DNA of 20,564 bases from JBPOJN01 sp052033505 (GTDB lineage: Bacteria; UBA10199; JACPAL01; GCA-016699445). This document shows, piece after piece, positions 13,775 to 20,564 of the stretch. Under the pieces are notes generated by a model, which did no database searches, was not told where the DNA came from, and was given only the letters and a program-made list of their open reading frames with translations. Position 1 is the stretch's first letter; every line of letters begins with the position of its first letter. Location of the stretch: assembly GCA_052033505.1 (NCBI GenBank), contig JBPOJN010000013.1, positions 1 through 20,564 on the forward strand, in the 5' to 3' direction. The position numbers were made by a program, and so were the translations under genes.

Positions 13775-15238
13775 ATGGAACTTTACGACCTGACCATTCA
13801 TGAGCTCTCGGAATTATTGAAACAAAAGAAAGCTTCGTCGCGAGAGATCACGGAGTCCGTTTTCAAACGCATCGCCTCCGTGGGTGCGAAGACTCATTCT
13901 TTCCTGTCGCTGACGAAAGAAACCGCTCTCGCTCAGGCCGATGCCGCGGACGCGGCGCTGGCCAAAGACACGAATAAACCGCCCCTGCACGGCATCCCGC
14001 TCGGCATCAAAGATAATTTTCTGGTCGAAGGTACAAAGACGACCGCGGCTTCGAAGATTCTCGAAAACTACGTTGCCCCTTACACGGCGACTTCGGCTCA
14101 AAATCTTCTGCGCGACGGTGCCGTCGTCGTGGGCAAGCTCAATCTCGACGAATTCGCGATGGGTTCGTCGAACGAAAACTCCGCCTTCGGTGCGGTTAAA
14201 AATCCGTGGGATTTAGATCGCATCCCCGGCGGCTCGAGCGGCGGCAGTGCGGCGGCGGTGAGTGCCGGCGAATGCATCGCGGCCACGGGTACTGACACCG
14301 GCGGATCGATAAGATTGCCGGCGGCTTTGACGAATTTGGTCGGCTTGAAGCCGACGTACGGGCGCGTGTCGCGTTACGGTGTGATCGCATTCGCTTCGTC
14401 ACTCGACCAAGTCGGACCATTGACGAAAGACGTGACCGATGCGGCCATCATGCTTCAGTCGCTCGCGTCGCATGATCCGAAAGATTCGACGTCGTTACCG
14501 GTAGCCGTGCCAGACTATCGCAAGGCCTTGATGCCGGACGTCAAAGGCTGGAAGATTGGGATTCCGCGCGAATATTTTATCGACGGTATCGACGAAGAAG
14601 TTAAAAAGTCTCTCGATCAAGCGATCGCGACTTATAAATCTTTGGGCGCCGAGATGGTCGACGTGACCTTGCCCCATACTAGTTACGGCGTTCCGACGTA
14701 TTACATATTGGCGACCGCCGAAGCGTCTTCGAATCTCGCGCGCTACGACGGCATCCGTTACGGCCACCGCTCCCAAGAAGATCAAAAAGGTCTGGCGGCC
14801 CTGTACGAAAAATCACGGAGCGAAGGCTTCGGTGCGGAGGTCAAACGCCGGATCATGCTGGGCACGTACGTCTTGTCGTCGGGATATTACGACGCGTATT
14901 ACATCCGCGGCCAAAAAGTCCGGACGTTGATCCGCCAGGATTTCGAAAAAGCGTTCACGCAATGTGACGTGATGCTGACCCCGGTGTCTCCGACACCGGC
15001 CTGGAAGATAGGCGAAAAATCCGATGATCCTTTGAAGATGTATCTCTCCGATATTTTCACGATCAACGTGAACTTAGCCGGACTCCCGGGTTTAAGTCTG
15101 CCGTGCGGATTCACGGCGTCGGGTCTGCCGATCGGGATGCAGTTGATCGGCAATTCCTTCCAAGAAGAAAAAATCCTGCGCGCGGCCTACGCTTACGAGC
15201 AGGCGAATGAGTGGCACAAGCGGAGGCCCTCCCTGTGA
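13775..15238 (+). CDS. gatA: Asp-tRNA(Asn)/Glu-tRNA(Gln) amidotransferase subunit A
   Basis: Full-length 487-residue amidase-signature protein that hydrolyses glutamine and feeds ammonia to GatB. The catalytic Ser-cisSer-Lys triad is complete: Lys79 (GIPLGIKDNF), Ser154 (PGGSSGGSAAAVS) and Ser178 (GTDTGGSIRLPA), the same numbering as in well-studied GatA proteins. The Ser/Gly-rich amidase signature covers about 145-180. The ATG is 4 bp after the gatC stop with only a weak ribosome-binding site, so translation is probably coupled. The stop TGA (15236-15238) overlaps the GTG start of gatB. Confidence 0.97.
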   Translation: MELYDLTIHELSELLKQKKASSREITESVFKRIASVGAKTHSFLSLTKETALAQADAADAALAKDTNKPPLHGIPLGIKDNFLVEGTKTTAASKILENYVAPYTATSAQNLLRDGAVVVGKLNLDEFAMGSSNENSAFGAVKNPWDLDRIPGGSSGGSAAAVSAGECIAATGTDTGGSIRLPAALTNLVGLKPTYGRVSRYGVIAFASSLDQVGPLTKDVTDAAIMLQSLASHDPKDSTSLPVAVPDYRKALMPDVKGWKIGIPREYFIDGIDEEVKKSLDQAIATYKSLGAEMVDVTLPHTSYGVPTYYILATAEASSNLARYDGIRYGHRSQEDQKGLAALYEKSRSEGFGAEVKRRIMLGTYVLSSGYYDAYYIRGQKVRTLIRQDFEKAFTQCDVMLTPVSPTPAWKIGEKSDDPLKMYLSDIFTINVNLAGLPGLSLPCGFTASGLPIGMQLIGNSFQEEKILRAAYAYEQANEWHKRRPSL

Positions 15239-16683
15239 GCTCTACAAATTACGAAACCGTCATCGGCCTCGAAGTCCACGCGCAGCTCAAGGTCAAAACG
15301 AAACTCTTCTGCGCATGCTCGATCGAATTCGGCCGTCCGCCCAATGAGAATACCTGCCCCGTGTGTCTGGGACAGCCGGGGACGTTACCGGTCTTGAATC
15401 GCCAGGCAGTGGAGTTTGCGATCCGCGCGGGACTTGCGACCGATTGCCGCATCGAAAAGAAGAGCGTGTTCGCGCGGAAGAATTATTTTTATCCCGACCT
15501 TCCGAAAGGTTATCAGATTTCCCAATACGAATTGCCCATCTGTCTCGCGGGTCATATCGACATTGAGGCCGACGGCGCCGTGAAGCGCATCGGCGTCACG
15601 CGCATCCACATGGAAGAGGACGCGGGCAAGCTCGTGCATGAGCATCCGGGTACGCGTGCGCATGACGCCTCTTGGGTTGATTTCAATCGCGGCGGCACGC
15701 CGCTGGTCGAAATCGTTTCTGAGCCCGACATGCGTTCGGCGACGGAGGCCGTTGCCTATCTGAAAAAATTACGTTCGATCTTAGTCTACGCCGATATCTG
15801 CGATGGCAACCTAGAAGAAGGCTCGATGCGCTGCGATGCGAACGTGTCGATCCGTCCGGTAGGTCAGGAAAAATTCGGCACGCGCGTGGAACTTAAAAAT
15901 ATGAATTCGTTCAAGAACGTCGAAAAGGCGATCCTGTACGAAGTCGAACGTCAAAAGGCATTGATCGAAGACGGCGGCAAGGTCACGCAGGAGACGCGGC
16001 TCTGGGACGCGGACAAGAGCGAAAGCCGGTCGATGCGCGGCAAGGAAGAAGCGCACGACTACCGCTATTTCCCGGATCCGGATCTGCTTCCGTTGATTTT
16101 GGACGACGCTTGGATCGCGCGCGTGAAGGCGTCGCTCCCGGAATTGCCTTCTCAGAAAAAAGAGCGTTTCGTTTCCACCTATCAGCTCTCCGGTGGGGAA
16201 GCCGAAATTCTGACCTCGAGCCGGGCGCTCGCGGATTATTACGAGGCCTGTACCCAGGCGTTGCCGAACCAAGCGAAGAAAGTCGCGAATTGGGTCATCA
16301 ATGAGTTCCTGCGCGTGATCGAAGGCGACGAGACGAAAATCGCCGCGACGCCGCTTAGCCCGGCTCGCTTGACGGACCTGCTGAAACTCGTCGAAAAAGG
16401 ATCTGTCAGCGCGAATACCGCCAAGGACATCCTGAAAAAAATCCACGAGACCGGCGAAGACGCCCAGAAGATCATTGAAAAAGAAGGCTTGGGACAGATC
16501 TCCGACGAAGGGGCGCTGGAAAAGACCATCGAAGAAATCATCGCGGCGAACCCGAAGGAAGTCGCACGGTTTAAGGCCGGAGAAGAAAAACTCGTTAGCT
16601 TCTTCGTGGGCCAGACCATGAAAAAAACCGGCGGCCGCGCCAATCCGGCCAAAGTGAATGAAATACTGAAGAAAAAGCTGTAA
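15235..16683 (+). CDS. gatB: Asp-tRNA(Asn)/Glu-tRNA(Gln) amidotransferase subunit B
   Basis: Full-length 482-residue GatB, which binds the mischarged tRNA, activates the acyl group with ATP and amidates it. The frame is open further upstream (from a GTG at 15211), but GTG 15235 is chosen: it overlaps the gatA stop as GTGA, has GGAGG 8 bases upstream, and gives the normal N-terminus (YETVIGLEVHAQL). The zinc site is Cys26, Cys28, Cys41 and Cys44. Other family blocks are YFYPDLPKGYQISQY, HMEEDAGK, DFNRGGTPLVEIV, GNLEEGSMRCDANVS and the HDYRYFPDPDL signature. The C-terminal YqeY-like tail domain is complete (MKKTGGRANPAKVNEILKKKL). With the non-discriminating AspRS here, Asp-tRNA(Asn) is a likely substrate; whether Glu-tRNA(Gln) is also used depends on genes outside the window. 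Confidence 0.97.
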   Translation: MSSTNYETVIGLEVHAQLKVKTKLFCACSIEFGRPPNENTCPVCLGQPGTLPVLNRQAVEFAIRAGLATDCRIEKKSVFARKNYFYPDLPKGYQISQYELPICLAGHIDIEADGAVKRIGVTRIHMEEDAGKLVHEHPGTRAHDASWVDFNRGGTPLVEIVSEPDMRSATEAVAYLKKLRSILVYADICDGNLEEGSMRCDANVSIRPVGQEKFGTRVELKNMNSFKNVEKAILYEVERQKALIEDGGKVTQETRLWDADKSESRSMRGKEEAHDYRYFPDPDLLPLILDDAWIARVKASLPELPSQKKERFVSTYQLSGGEAEILTSSRALADYYEACTQALPNQAKKVANWVINEFLRVIEGDETKIAATPLSPARLTDLLKLVEKGSVSANTAKDILKKIHETGEDAQKIIEKEGLGQISDEGALEKTIEEIIAANPKEVARFKAGEEKLVSFFVGQTMKKTGGRANPAKVNEILKKKL

Positions 16684-16692
16684 GCTAACTCC

Positions 16693-17343
16693 GTGGATTT
16701 CTTCTCACATTTTTTCAAATCTTTCGTGGTCGGCTTCTTGGTCGCGATTCCCGTCGGGCCCGTAGGTCTCTTGCTGATCCAGCGCAGTTTGACCGTCGGT
16801 GCCTTGGCTGGAATCTTCACCGGTTTTGGTGCGGCCCTGGCGGATGCGCTTTTCGCCTTCCTGGCAGCCTTGGGACTGATGACGTTGATCGGTCAGTTAG
16901 AGGCGCATCGCGCGCTTTTCCGTCCGTTCGGAAGCTTGGCCCTGGTCATCGTGGGATTGTATTTTTATTTTCACAAGATTCCGGCCCTGACCGCAGAAGA
17001 AGTCCTGACCGGCCGTTATCAGCGCCGGTATTGGTGGGATACGATTTCGGCGTTTTTCCTGACGCTCTTGAATCCCGCGACGATCATCGCGTTCGCGGCG
17101 CTGTTTGCCGGATCCGATCTCATCCCGGAAAACCCCAAAGACAGCCAATACGTCGAGATCATGGGCGGGATTTTCGCGGGCAGCTTGGTATGGTGGATGA
17201 TCTTGGTGGCGCTCGCCGGACCGATTAAGAGACGGATGAACGTGCAGACCGTCCACCGCGTGTTTCAAGGGATAGGCGTGTCTTTGTGTTTGATCGCGCT
17301 GGGGACGTTGGTGCCTCGATTGATCACTTATTTTAAAAACTGA
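16693..17343 (+). CDS. LysE/RhtB-family exporter
   Basis: A 216-residue inner-membrane protein of the LysE/RhtB amino-acid exporter family. The N-terminal signature is clear: GFLVAIPVGPVGLLLIQRSL (14-33) then the small-residue helix GIFTGFGAALADALFAFLAALG. The second conserved block TLLNPATIIAFAALFAG (about 123-139) matches the family's LNPKA(I/L) region. Five or six hydrophobic segments are visible. Substrates in the family are lysine, arginine, threonine, homoserine and similar compounds; none can be named here. The start is GTG, 9 bp after gatB, with a poor ribosome-binding site, so it probably depends on the gatCAB transcript. No terminator is seen after it. Confidence 0.88.
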   Translation: MDFFSHFFKSFVVGFLVAIPVGPVGLLLIQRSLTVGALAGIFTGFGAALADALFAFLAALGLMTLIGQLEAHRALFRPFGSLALVIVGLYFYFHKIPALTAEEVLTGRYQRRYWWDTISAFFLTLLNPATIIAFAALFAGSDLIPENPKDSQYVEIMGGIFAGSLVWWMILVALAGPIKRRMNVQTVHRVFQGIGVSLCLIALGTLVPRLITYFKN

Positions 17344-17382
17344 CCCTTAATAAACTTAAAGAAACTTAGCATCGTTGAAATT

Positions 17383-17441
17383 TGGAGAACTCATCGTGTT
17401 TAAAACCATCGAATGGAAAGACGACAAAGTCATCATGATCG
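17383..17441 (+). repeat. upstream copy of the mtnA start region (direct repeat A)
   Basis: TGGAG, a 7-bp gap, then GTG and 14 more codons closely match the start of mtnA (repeat B at 17533-17592). In the 46 coding bases 42 are identical; the four differences are GTG/ATG at the start, AAA/AAG (Lys), ACC/ACT (Thr) and ATC/CTC (Ile/Leu), so only one residue changes after the initiator. The copy ends abruptly after codon 15 (ATG ATC G), where the sequence becomes unrelated. Confidence 0.9.
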
Positions 17442-17554
17442 GGCTTCTCAGTGGGGGATTCCTGCGGACATCCCCCAAGCCCCCTCTGGCAAACCGTTAC
17501 GGAGTAAATCCGATAACGGTTTGCGGCCTAAATGGAGGGATTCATCATGTTTAA
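17396..17554 (+). CDS. 52-codon open frame starting with a copy of the mtnA N-terminus
   Basis: From the GTG at 17396, with GGAG 9 bases upstream, the frame reads (M)FKTIEWKDDKVIMI, the same as the mtnA start apart from Ile13 for Leu. It then runs through unrelated Gly/Pro-rich codons (GLLSGGFLRTSPKPPLANRY...) and stops at TAA 17552-17554. That stop overlaps the second codon region of mtnA (ATG at 17547), so ribosomes finishing here would be next to the mtnA start. It may be a leader peptide that couples translation, or simply the broken remnant of a duplicated gene start. The frame stays open across two hairpins. I cannot tell these apart from sequence alone; a truncated pseudogene is at least as likely as a functional leader. 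Confidence 0.35.
   Translation: MFKTIEWKDDKVIMIGLLSGGFLRTSPKPPLANRYGVNPITVCGLNGGIHHV
17452..17477. other. hairpin 1 in the mtnA leader
   Basis: TGGGGGAT (17452-17459) pairs perfectly with ATCCCCCA (17470-17477) around a 10-base loop. A further C-run (AAGCCCCC) directly follows and could compete for the G-run. No U-tract follows on either strand, so it does not look like an intrinsic terminator. Confidence 0.6.
17489..17524. other. hairpin 2 in the mtnA leader
   Basis: GCAAACCGTTA (17489-17499) pairs perfectly with TAACGGTTTGC (17514-17524). Inside this, CGGA (17500-17503) pairs with TCCG (17509-17512), leaving a bulged A (17513) and the loop GTAAA. This 15-bp stem ends 9 bases before the GGAGGG ribosome-binding site of mtnA. 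It lacks a U-tract, so it is more likely an element end or a translation/RNA-stability structure than a terminator. Confidence 0.7.
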
Positions 17555-17592
17555 GACTATCGAATGGAAAGACGACAAAGTCCTCATGATCG
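17533..17592 (+). repeat. mtnA start region (direct repeat B)
   Basis: The ribosome-binding site GGAGGG (17534-17539), the ATG and the first 15 codons of mtnA, repeated about 150 bp upstream as repeat A. This copy is the functional one because it continues into the full mtnA frame and has the better ribosome-binding site and an ATG start. Confidence 0.9.
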
Positions 17593-18590
17593 ACCAAAGG
17601 AAATTACCGGTCGAAGAGACCTTCGTCGAATGTTCGGATTACAAACAGGTCGGAGACGCGATCAAGGTCATGGTGATCCGCGGGGCGCCTGCGATCGGCG
17701 TCGCGGCCGCGATGGGCGTGGCCTTGGGGTCACTCGGCATCGACAGCCGTGCGCATGCGACCTATGACGTCTTCGCCCAGAAAATGGAAATCGTCTTCGA
17801 GAGCCTCATGGCGACGCGACCCACGGCGGTCAATCTTCGCTGGGGATTGGAGCGGATGAAAAAAATCATGGAGGCGTCGCAGGCTTTGACGATTCCCGAA
17901 ATCCAGCAGCGTTTGAAGCGGGAAGCGCTCGCGATCTGCGAGGAAGACATCGCGATCAACCGCCGCATGGGCGAATTCGGCCAAACCTTGATCCGCGACG
18001 GGGACACGTTGCTCACGCACTGCAACGCCGGGGCTCTTGCGACGGCGGGGTGGGGGACGGCTCTCGGCGTTTTTTATTCGGCTCAAGAAAACAAAAAGAA
18101 AATCCACGTCTACGCCGATGAAACGCGGCCTTTCTTGCAAGGGGCAAGGCTCACGGCTTGGGAGCTCGCGAAGAACGGAGTCCCGACGACGCTCATCACG
18201 GACAACATGGCCGCGAGTTTCATGAGACAGCGCAAGATCCAGGGCATCTTCGTCGGCGCGGACCGGATTTCGGCCAATGGCGACGTCGCGAATAAAATTG
18301 GCACCTACGGCGTCGCGGTCTTGGCGAAGTATCACGACATCCCGTTTTACGTGGTCGCGCCTCTGTCGACGATCGACCTGCGCTGTCCGACTGGGGAGCA
18401 GATCCCCATCGAAGAGCGGCCGATCGACGAAGTCACCAATTTCTACCGCCAACGCGTGGCGCCCGAAGGCATCGAGGTTCGCAACCCCGCCTTCGACGTG
18501 ACGCCGGCGGACTTGGTCACCGCGATCGTAACCGAAAAAGGCATTGTCAGGGCGCCTTACGGGACGGGATTAAAGGGACTGTTTTCTTAA
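17547..18590 (+). CDS. mtnA: S-methyl-5-thioribose-1-phosphate isomerase
   Basis: Full-length 347-residue MtnA (eIF2B-related fold), which converts methylthioribose 1-phosphate to methylthioribulose 1-phosphate in methionine salvage. Motifs in order: VIRGAPAIGVAAAMG (43-57), RPTAVNLRWGLERM (91-104), the catalytic Cys159 in LLTHCNAGALATAGWGTALG, DETRPFLQGARLTAWEL (191-207), the catalytic Asp239 in FVGADRISANGDVANKIGTYGVAVLAK, and YVVAPLSTID. The start at 17547 is chosen for its GGAGGG 7 bases upstream and normal family N-terminus; an in-frame ATG at 17532 lies within that site. No other methionine-salvage gene is in the window, so the substrate source is unclear. Its first 15 codons are duplicated upstream. 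The related ribose-1,5-bisphosphate isomerase function is less likely given the standard MtnA motifs. Confidence 0.95.
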   Translation: MFKTIEWKDDKVLMIDQRKLPVEETFVECSDYKQVGDAIKVMVIRGAPAIGVAAAMGVALGSLGIDSRAHATYDVFAQKMEIVFESLMATRPTAVNLRWGLERMKKIMEASQALTIPEIQQRLKREALAICEEDIAINRRMGEFGQTLIRDGDTLLTHCNAGALATAGWGTALGVFYSAQENKKKIHVYADETRPFLQGARLTAWELAKNGVPTTLITDNMAASFMRQRKIQGIFVGADRISANGDVANKIGTYGVAVLAKYHDIPFYVVAPLSTIDLRCPTGEQIPIEERPIDEVTNFYRQRVAPEGIEVRNPAFDVTPADLVTAIVTEKGIVRAPYGTGLKGLFS

Positions 18591-18600
18591 ATTTTTCCAA

Positions 18601-19263
18601 ATGCTCGAAATCCTCCTCATCCGCCACGGACAGACCGACTGGAACCGCGACCGCCGCATCATGGGGCGGAAGCACATTCCGTTGAATCGCGTCGGGCGCT
18701 CTGAAGCGACGCGATTGGAACGTGCTTTAAAAGGCGTTATTCTGGATGCGATTTACACCAGCCCCATGAAGCGGGCCGTGGAAACCGCGCGGCACGTGCG
18801 CGGCCGGCGACGGGTGGCGATCCAGCGTGTGCCGGGAATGGCGGAGATCGATTACGGACTCTGGGTCGGAAAGACGTTCGAAGAAGTCATCCCCGAAAAG
18901 GCGTTTCACGTTTATCACAAGACGCCGGCCAAGGCACGAGCTCCCCGGGGAGAGCACATGAAGGATGTTCAGAAGCGTACGATCCGTTTCATCGAAAAGA
19001 TCCGCAAACGTCACCGCAAGGGCCGCGTCGCCGTCGTGAGTCACGCCGACGTCATCAAGACCGTGCTCGTGCATTATTTAGGAATGCATTTAAACGACCT
19101 GATGAAATTCCGTATCGACAACGCTTCCGTGTCACTCCTGTGGTTCCACGAAAAACGCGCCCGCGTCATGACGATCAATAGTTTAGCGACGCCGTCGAAG
19201 CTTTTCGGTTTGCGCGATCTCCTAAGCCCACCTCAAAAAACGGGAAAGGCGTTGAAGAAATGA
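18601..19263 (+). CDS. histidine phosphatase (phosphoglycerate mutase-like) protein
   Basis: A 220-residue member of the histidine phosphatase superfamily, branch 1. The phosphohistidine motif LIRHGQTDWN is at 6-15 with nucleophile His9. Arg58 (TSPMKRAVETA), Glu82 (MAEIDYGLWVG) and the second catalytic His148 (VVSHADVIK) complete the active site. The 40-residue C-terminal extension (about 181-220) is basic and not part of the fold. Members include phosphoglycerate mutase, alpha-ribazole phosphatase (CobC), acid phosphatases and SixA; the sequence does not decide between them, and no cobalamin genes are nearby. It starts 10 bp after mtnA without a clear ribosome-binding site and overlaps ligA as ATGA (19260-19263). 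Confidence 0.9.
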   Translation: MLEILLIRHGQTDWNRDRRIMGRKHIPLNRVGRSEATRLERALKGVILDAIYTSPMKRAVETARHVRGRRRVAIQRVPGMAEIDYGLWVGKTFEEVIPEKAFHVYHKTPAKARAPRGEHMKDVQKRTIRFIEKIRKRHRKGRVAVVSHADVIKTVLVHYLGMHLNDLMKFRIDNASVSLLWFHEKRARVMTINSLATPSKLFGLRDLLSPPQKTGKALKK

Positions 19264-20564
19264 CTTCTAAAACGCCCCACGCGAAGACGGATGAGGCTGC
19301 CGAAATCAAGCGGTTGGAGCGTGAAGTCCGTCGGCACAACAAGCTCTATTTCGAGAAAAACGCCCCCGAGATCTCCGACTACGAATTCGACCAGTTGGTC
19401 GAGACATTGAAGAAATTAAAACCCGATTCCCTCGTTCTGACGGAGATTCCCTCCGAAGGGACGAAAGAATTCAGGAAAGTCCGCCACACCTCCGAAATGC
19501 TGTCGTTGGATAAATGCTACAACGACGAAGATCTCTGGAATTGGGCGGAAAAATTCGAAGACGACTTGGTCGTGATGCCCAAGATCGACGGGCTCGCGGT
19601 CGAATTGCGTTACGACGAAAAGGGCGAATTGATCCTCGCCGCCACGCGTGGCGACGGTTGGACTGGCGACGACATCACCGCCAACGCGCGCATGATTGCG
19701 GACATTCCGCAGAAAATCACCGAAGGCCCGCTGGAAGTCCGCGGCGAAGTCTTCATGAAGCTCTCCATTTTTCAGAAATACAAAGAAGACTTCGCGAATC
19801 CCCGTAATTTAGCCGCCGGCGGGGTGAAGCAAAAAGACCCGCGCAAGACGAAGGAATATGGATTGTCGTTCCTGGCCTACGACGTGTTCCGTCCCGGCCT
19901 CGAAAAAGAGACCGAGAAATTCCAGATCCTCGACGATCTCGGGTTCACGTTGCCCGAGCTCTGGCATTTGGCGAAAGAGCAGGAAGCGCTGCAAAAAATC
20001 TACGTCCACTTTCTCGAGCGCCGCGAAAAATATGATTTCGAAACCGACGGCGTCGTCTACCGCGCTAATCTCGTCTCCGAACAAAAGCGTTTAGGCGTCA
20101 CGTCCCATCACCCGCGATGGGCGATGGCGTATAAGTTTCAGGGTGATTCCGGCACGACGACCTTAAACGACGTCGAGTGGACCGTCGCGCGCACCGGCGT
20201 CATCACCCCCGCAGGCGTCGTCGATCCCGTGCAGCTCTCCGGTGCCACGGTCACGCGCGTGAGTTTGCATAATTACGGTCTCATGATGAAGCTGGGACTT
20301 CGCAAAGGATCCCAAGTTCTTTTGATCCGGAGTGGCGGTGTCATTCCGAAACTCGAAGGAGTTGCGGAAGCCGGAAAAGGGAAGCTTTTTGAGCCTCCGA
20401 CGAAATGCCCATCCTGCGGCGAGCCTACCGAAGTTCGCGACGACTTCCTGTATTGCACCAATCAAGGGGCTAGTAGCGCCCCGTCCCGCCGCAAAGCCGC
20501 CGGAGCCGCCCCGCGCACAGAAGGCGGGCGCACGACGATGAAGCGGGGCCGGGGGACATTTAAA
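19260..20564 (+). CDS. ligA: NAD-dependent DNA ligase, partial (runs off the window)
   Basis: The first 435 codons of an NAD-dependent DNA ligase, which seals nicks in replication and repair. Domain Ia (about 10-80: LYFEKNAPEISDYEFDQL, MLSLDKCYN) is rather divergent. The adenylation domain has the active-site Lys108 (PKIDGLAVELRY), ATRGDGWTGDDITANAR (128-144), VRGEVFM (160-166), NPRNLAAGGVKQKD (180-193), ETDGVVYR (261-268) and RWAMAYKF (286-293). The OB fold follows (GVITPAGVVDPVQLSGATVTRVSLHN, IRSGGVIPKL). The zinc finger begins with Cys383, Cys386 and Cys399, but the expected fourth Cys (C-N-x-x-C-P) is missing: after YCTN the frame reads QGASSAPSRRKAAG and continues GC-rich to the window edge. 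The HhH and BRCT domains are not in the window. It overlaps the phosphatase gene as ATGA. Confidence 0.93.
   Translation, partial: MTSKTPHAKTDEAAEIKRLEREVRRHNKLYFEKNAPEISDYEFDQLVETLKKLKPDSLVLTEIPSEGTKEFRKVRHTSEMLSLDKCYNDEDLWNWAEKFEDDLVVMPKIDGLAVELRYDEKGELILAATRGDGWTGDDITANARMIADIPQKITEGPLEVRGEVFMKLSIFQKYKEDFANPRNLAAGGVKQKDPRKTKEYGLSFLAYDVFRPGLEKETEKFQILDDLGFTLPELWHLAKEQEALQKIYVHFLERREKYDFETDGVVYRANLVSEQKRLGVTSHHPRWAMAYKFQGDSGTTTLNDVEWTVARTGVITPAGVVDPVQLSGATVTRVSLHNYGLMMKLGLRKGSQVLLIRSGGVIPKLEGVAEAGKGKLFEPPTKCPSCGEPTEVRDDFLYCTNQGASSAPSRRKAAGAAPRTEGGRTTMKRGRGTFK

Noticed and set aside
15211..15234. Upstream GTG start for gatB
   Set aside because: The GTG at 15235 has GGAGG at proper distance, overlaps the gatA stop as GTGA, and gives the normal GatB N-terminus.
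17344..17546. SAM riboswitch upstream of mtnA
   Set aside because: Methionine-salvage genes can have one, but the conserved SAM-I core (GAGGGA ... GAUGAAGCCCCGGCAACC-type segment) is absent and the two hairpins have another layout.
1..20564. CRISPR array, rRNA, transposase or phage genes
   Set aside because: No regularly spaced repeats, rRNA-like sequence, integrase or transposase motif was seen on either strand.

Overview
The window is a gene-dense stretch (about 95% coding, no RNA operon, no CRISPR array, no recognisable transposase) from a Gram-negative bacterium with moderately high GC. The Gram-negative call rests on an OmpA-type peptidoglycan-binding lipid-free envelope protein with a signal peptide, a type IV prepilin peptidase and a LysE/RhtB exporter. 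Gene content and order (aroC-aroK-aroB block near a pilus gene, a small XRE regulator, GatCAB with a non-discriminating-type AspRS, many TPR proteins) look most like a deltaproteobacterial-type lineage (Myxococcota, Bdellovibrionota, Desulfobacterota or a related uncultured group). That placement is inference only and is not secure.

Region 1 (1-5311, minus strand) reads hisS > ompA-like > aspS > DUF4442 protein > DUF971 protein > tRNA-Arg(ACG). It is mainly tRNA charging with two small uncharacterised conserved proteins tightly packed behind aspS. AspRS carries His31 and Gly83, the residues that mark non-discriminating bacterial AspRS, which fits the GatCAB amidotransferase encoded further along: together they would make Asn-tRNA(Asn) by transamidation.

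Region 2 (5403-6131, plus strand) is one lineage-specific exported protein. Region 3 (6141-10989, minus strand) is a translationally coupled shikimate operon, aroC > aroK > aroB > TPR protein > aroQ > TPR protein, in which almost every junction is a 3-14 bp gap or overlap.

Region 4 (11032-13401) holds an unrecognised 388-residue protein in the opposite orientation to its neighbours, a 73-residue XRE regulator, a very AT-rich 109 bp spacer with two perfect palindromes, and a prepilin peptidase. Region 5 (13483-20564, plus strand) is gatC > gatA > gatB > lysE-type exporter > mtnA > histidine phosphatase > ligA (runs off the end).

The most unusual spot is 17344-17546: the ribosome-binding site and first 15 codons of mtnA are present twice, about 150 bp apart, separated by two strong hairpins; the upstream copy starts a 52-codon open frame whose stop codon overlaps the real mtnA start. 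The second is the last about 100 bp, where the ligA frame stays open but departs from the ligase family in the middle of its zinc finger.
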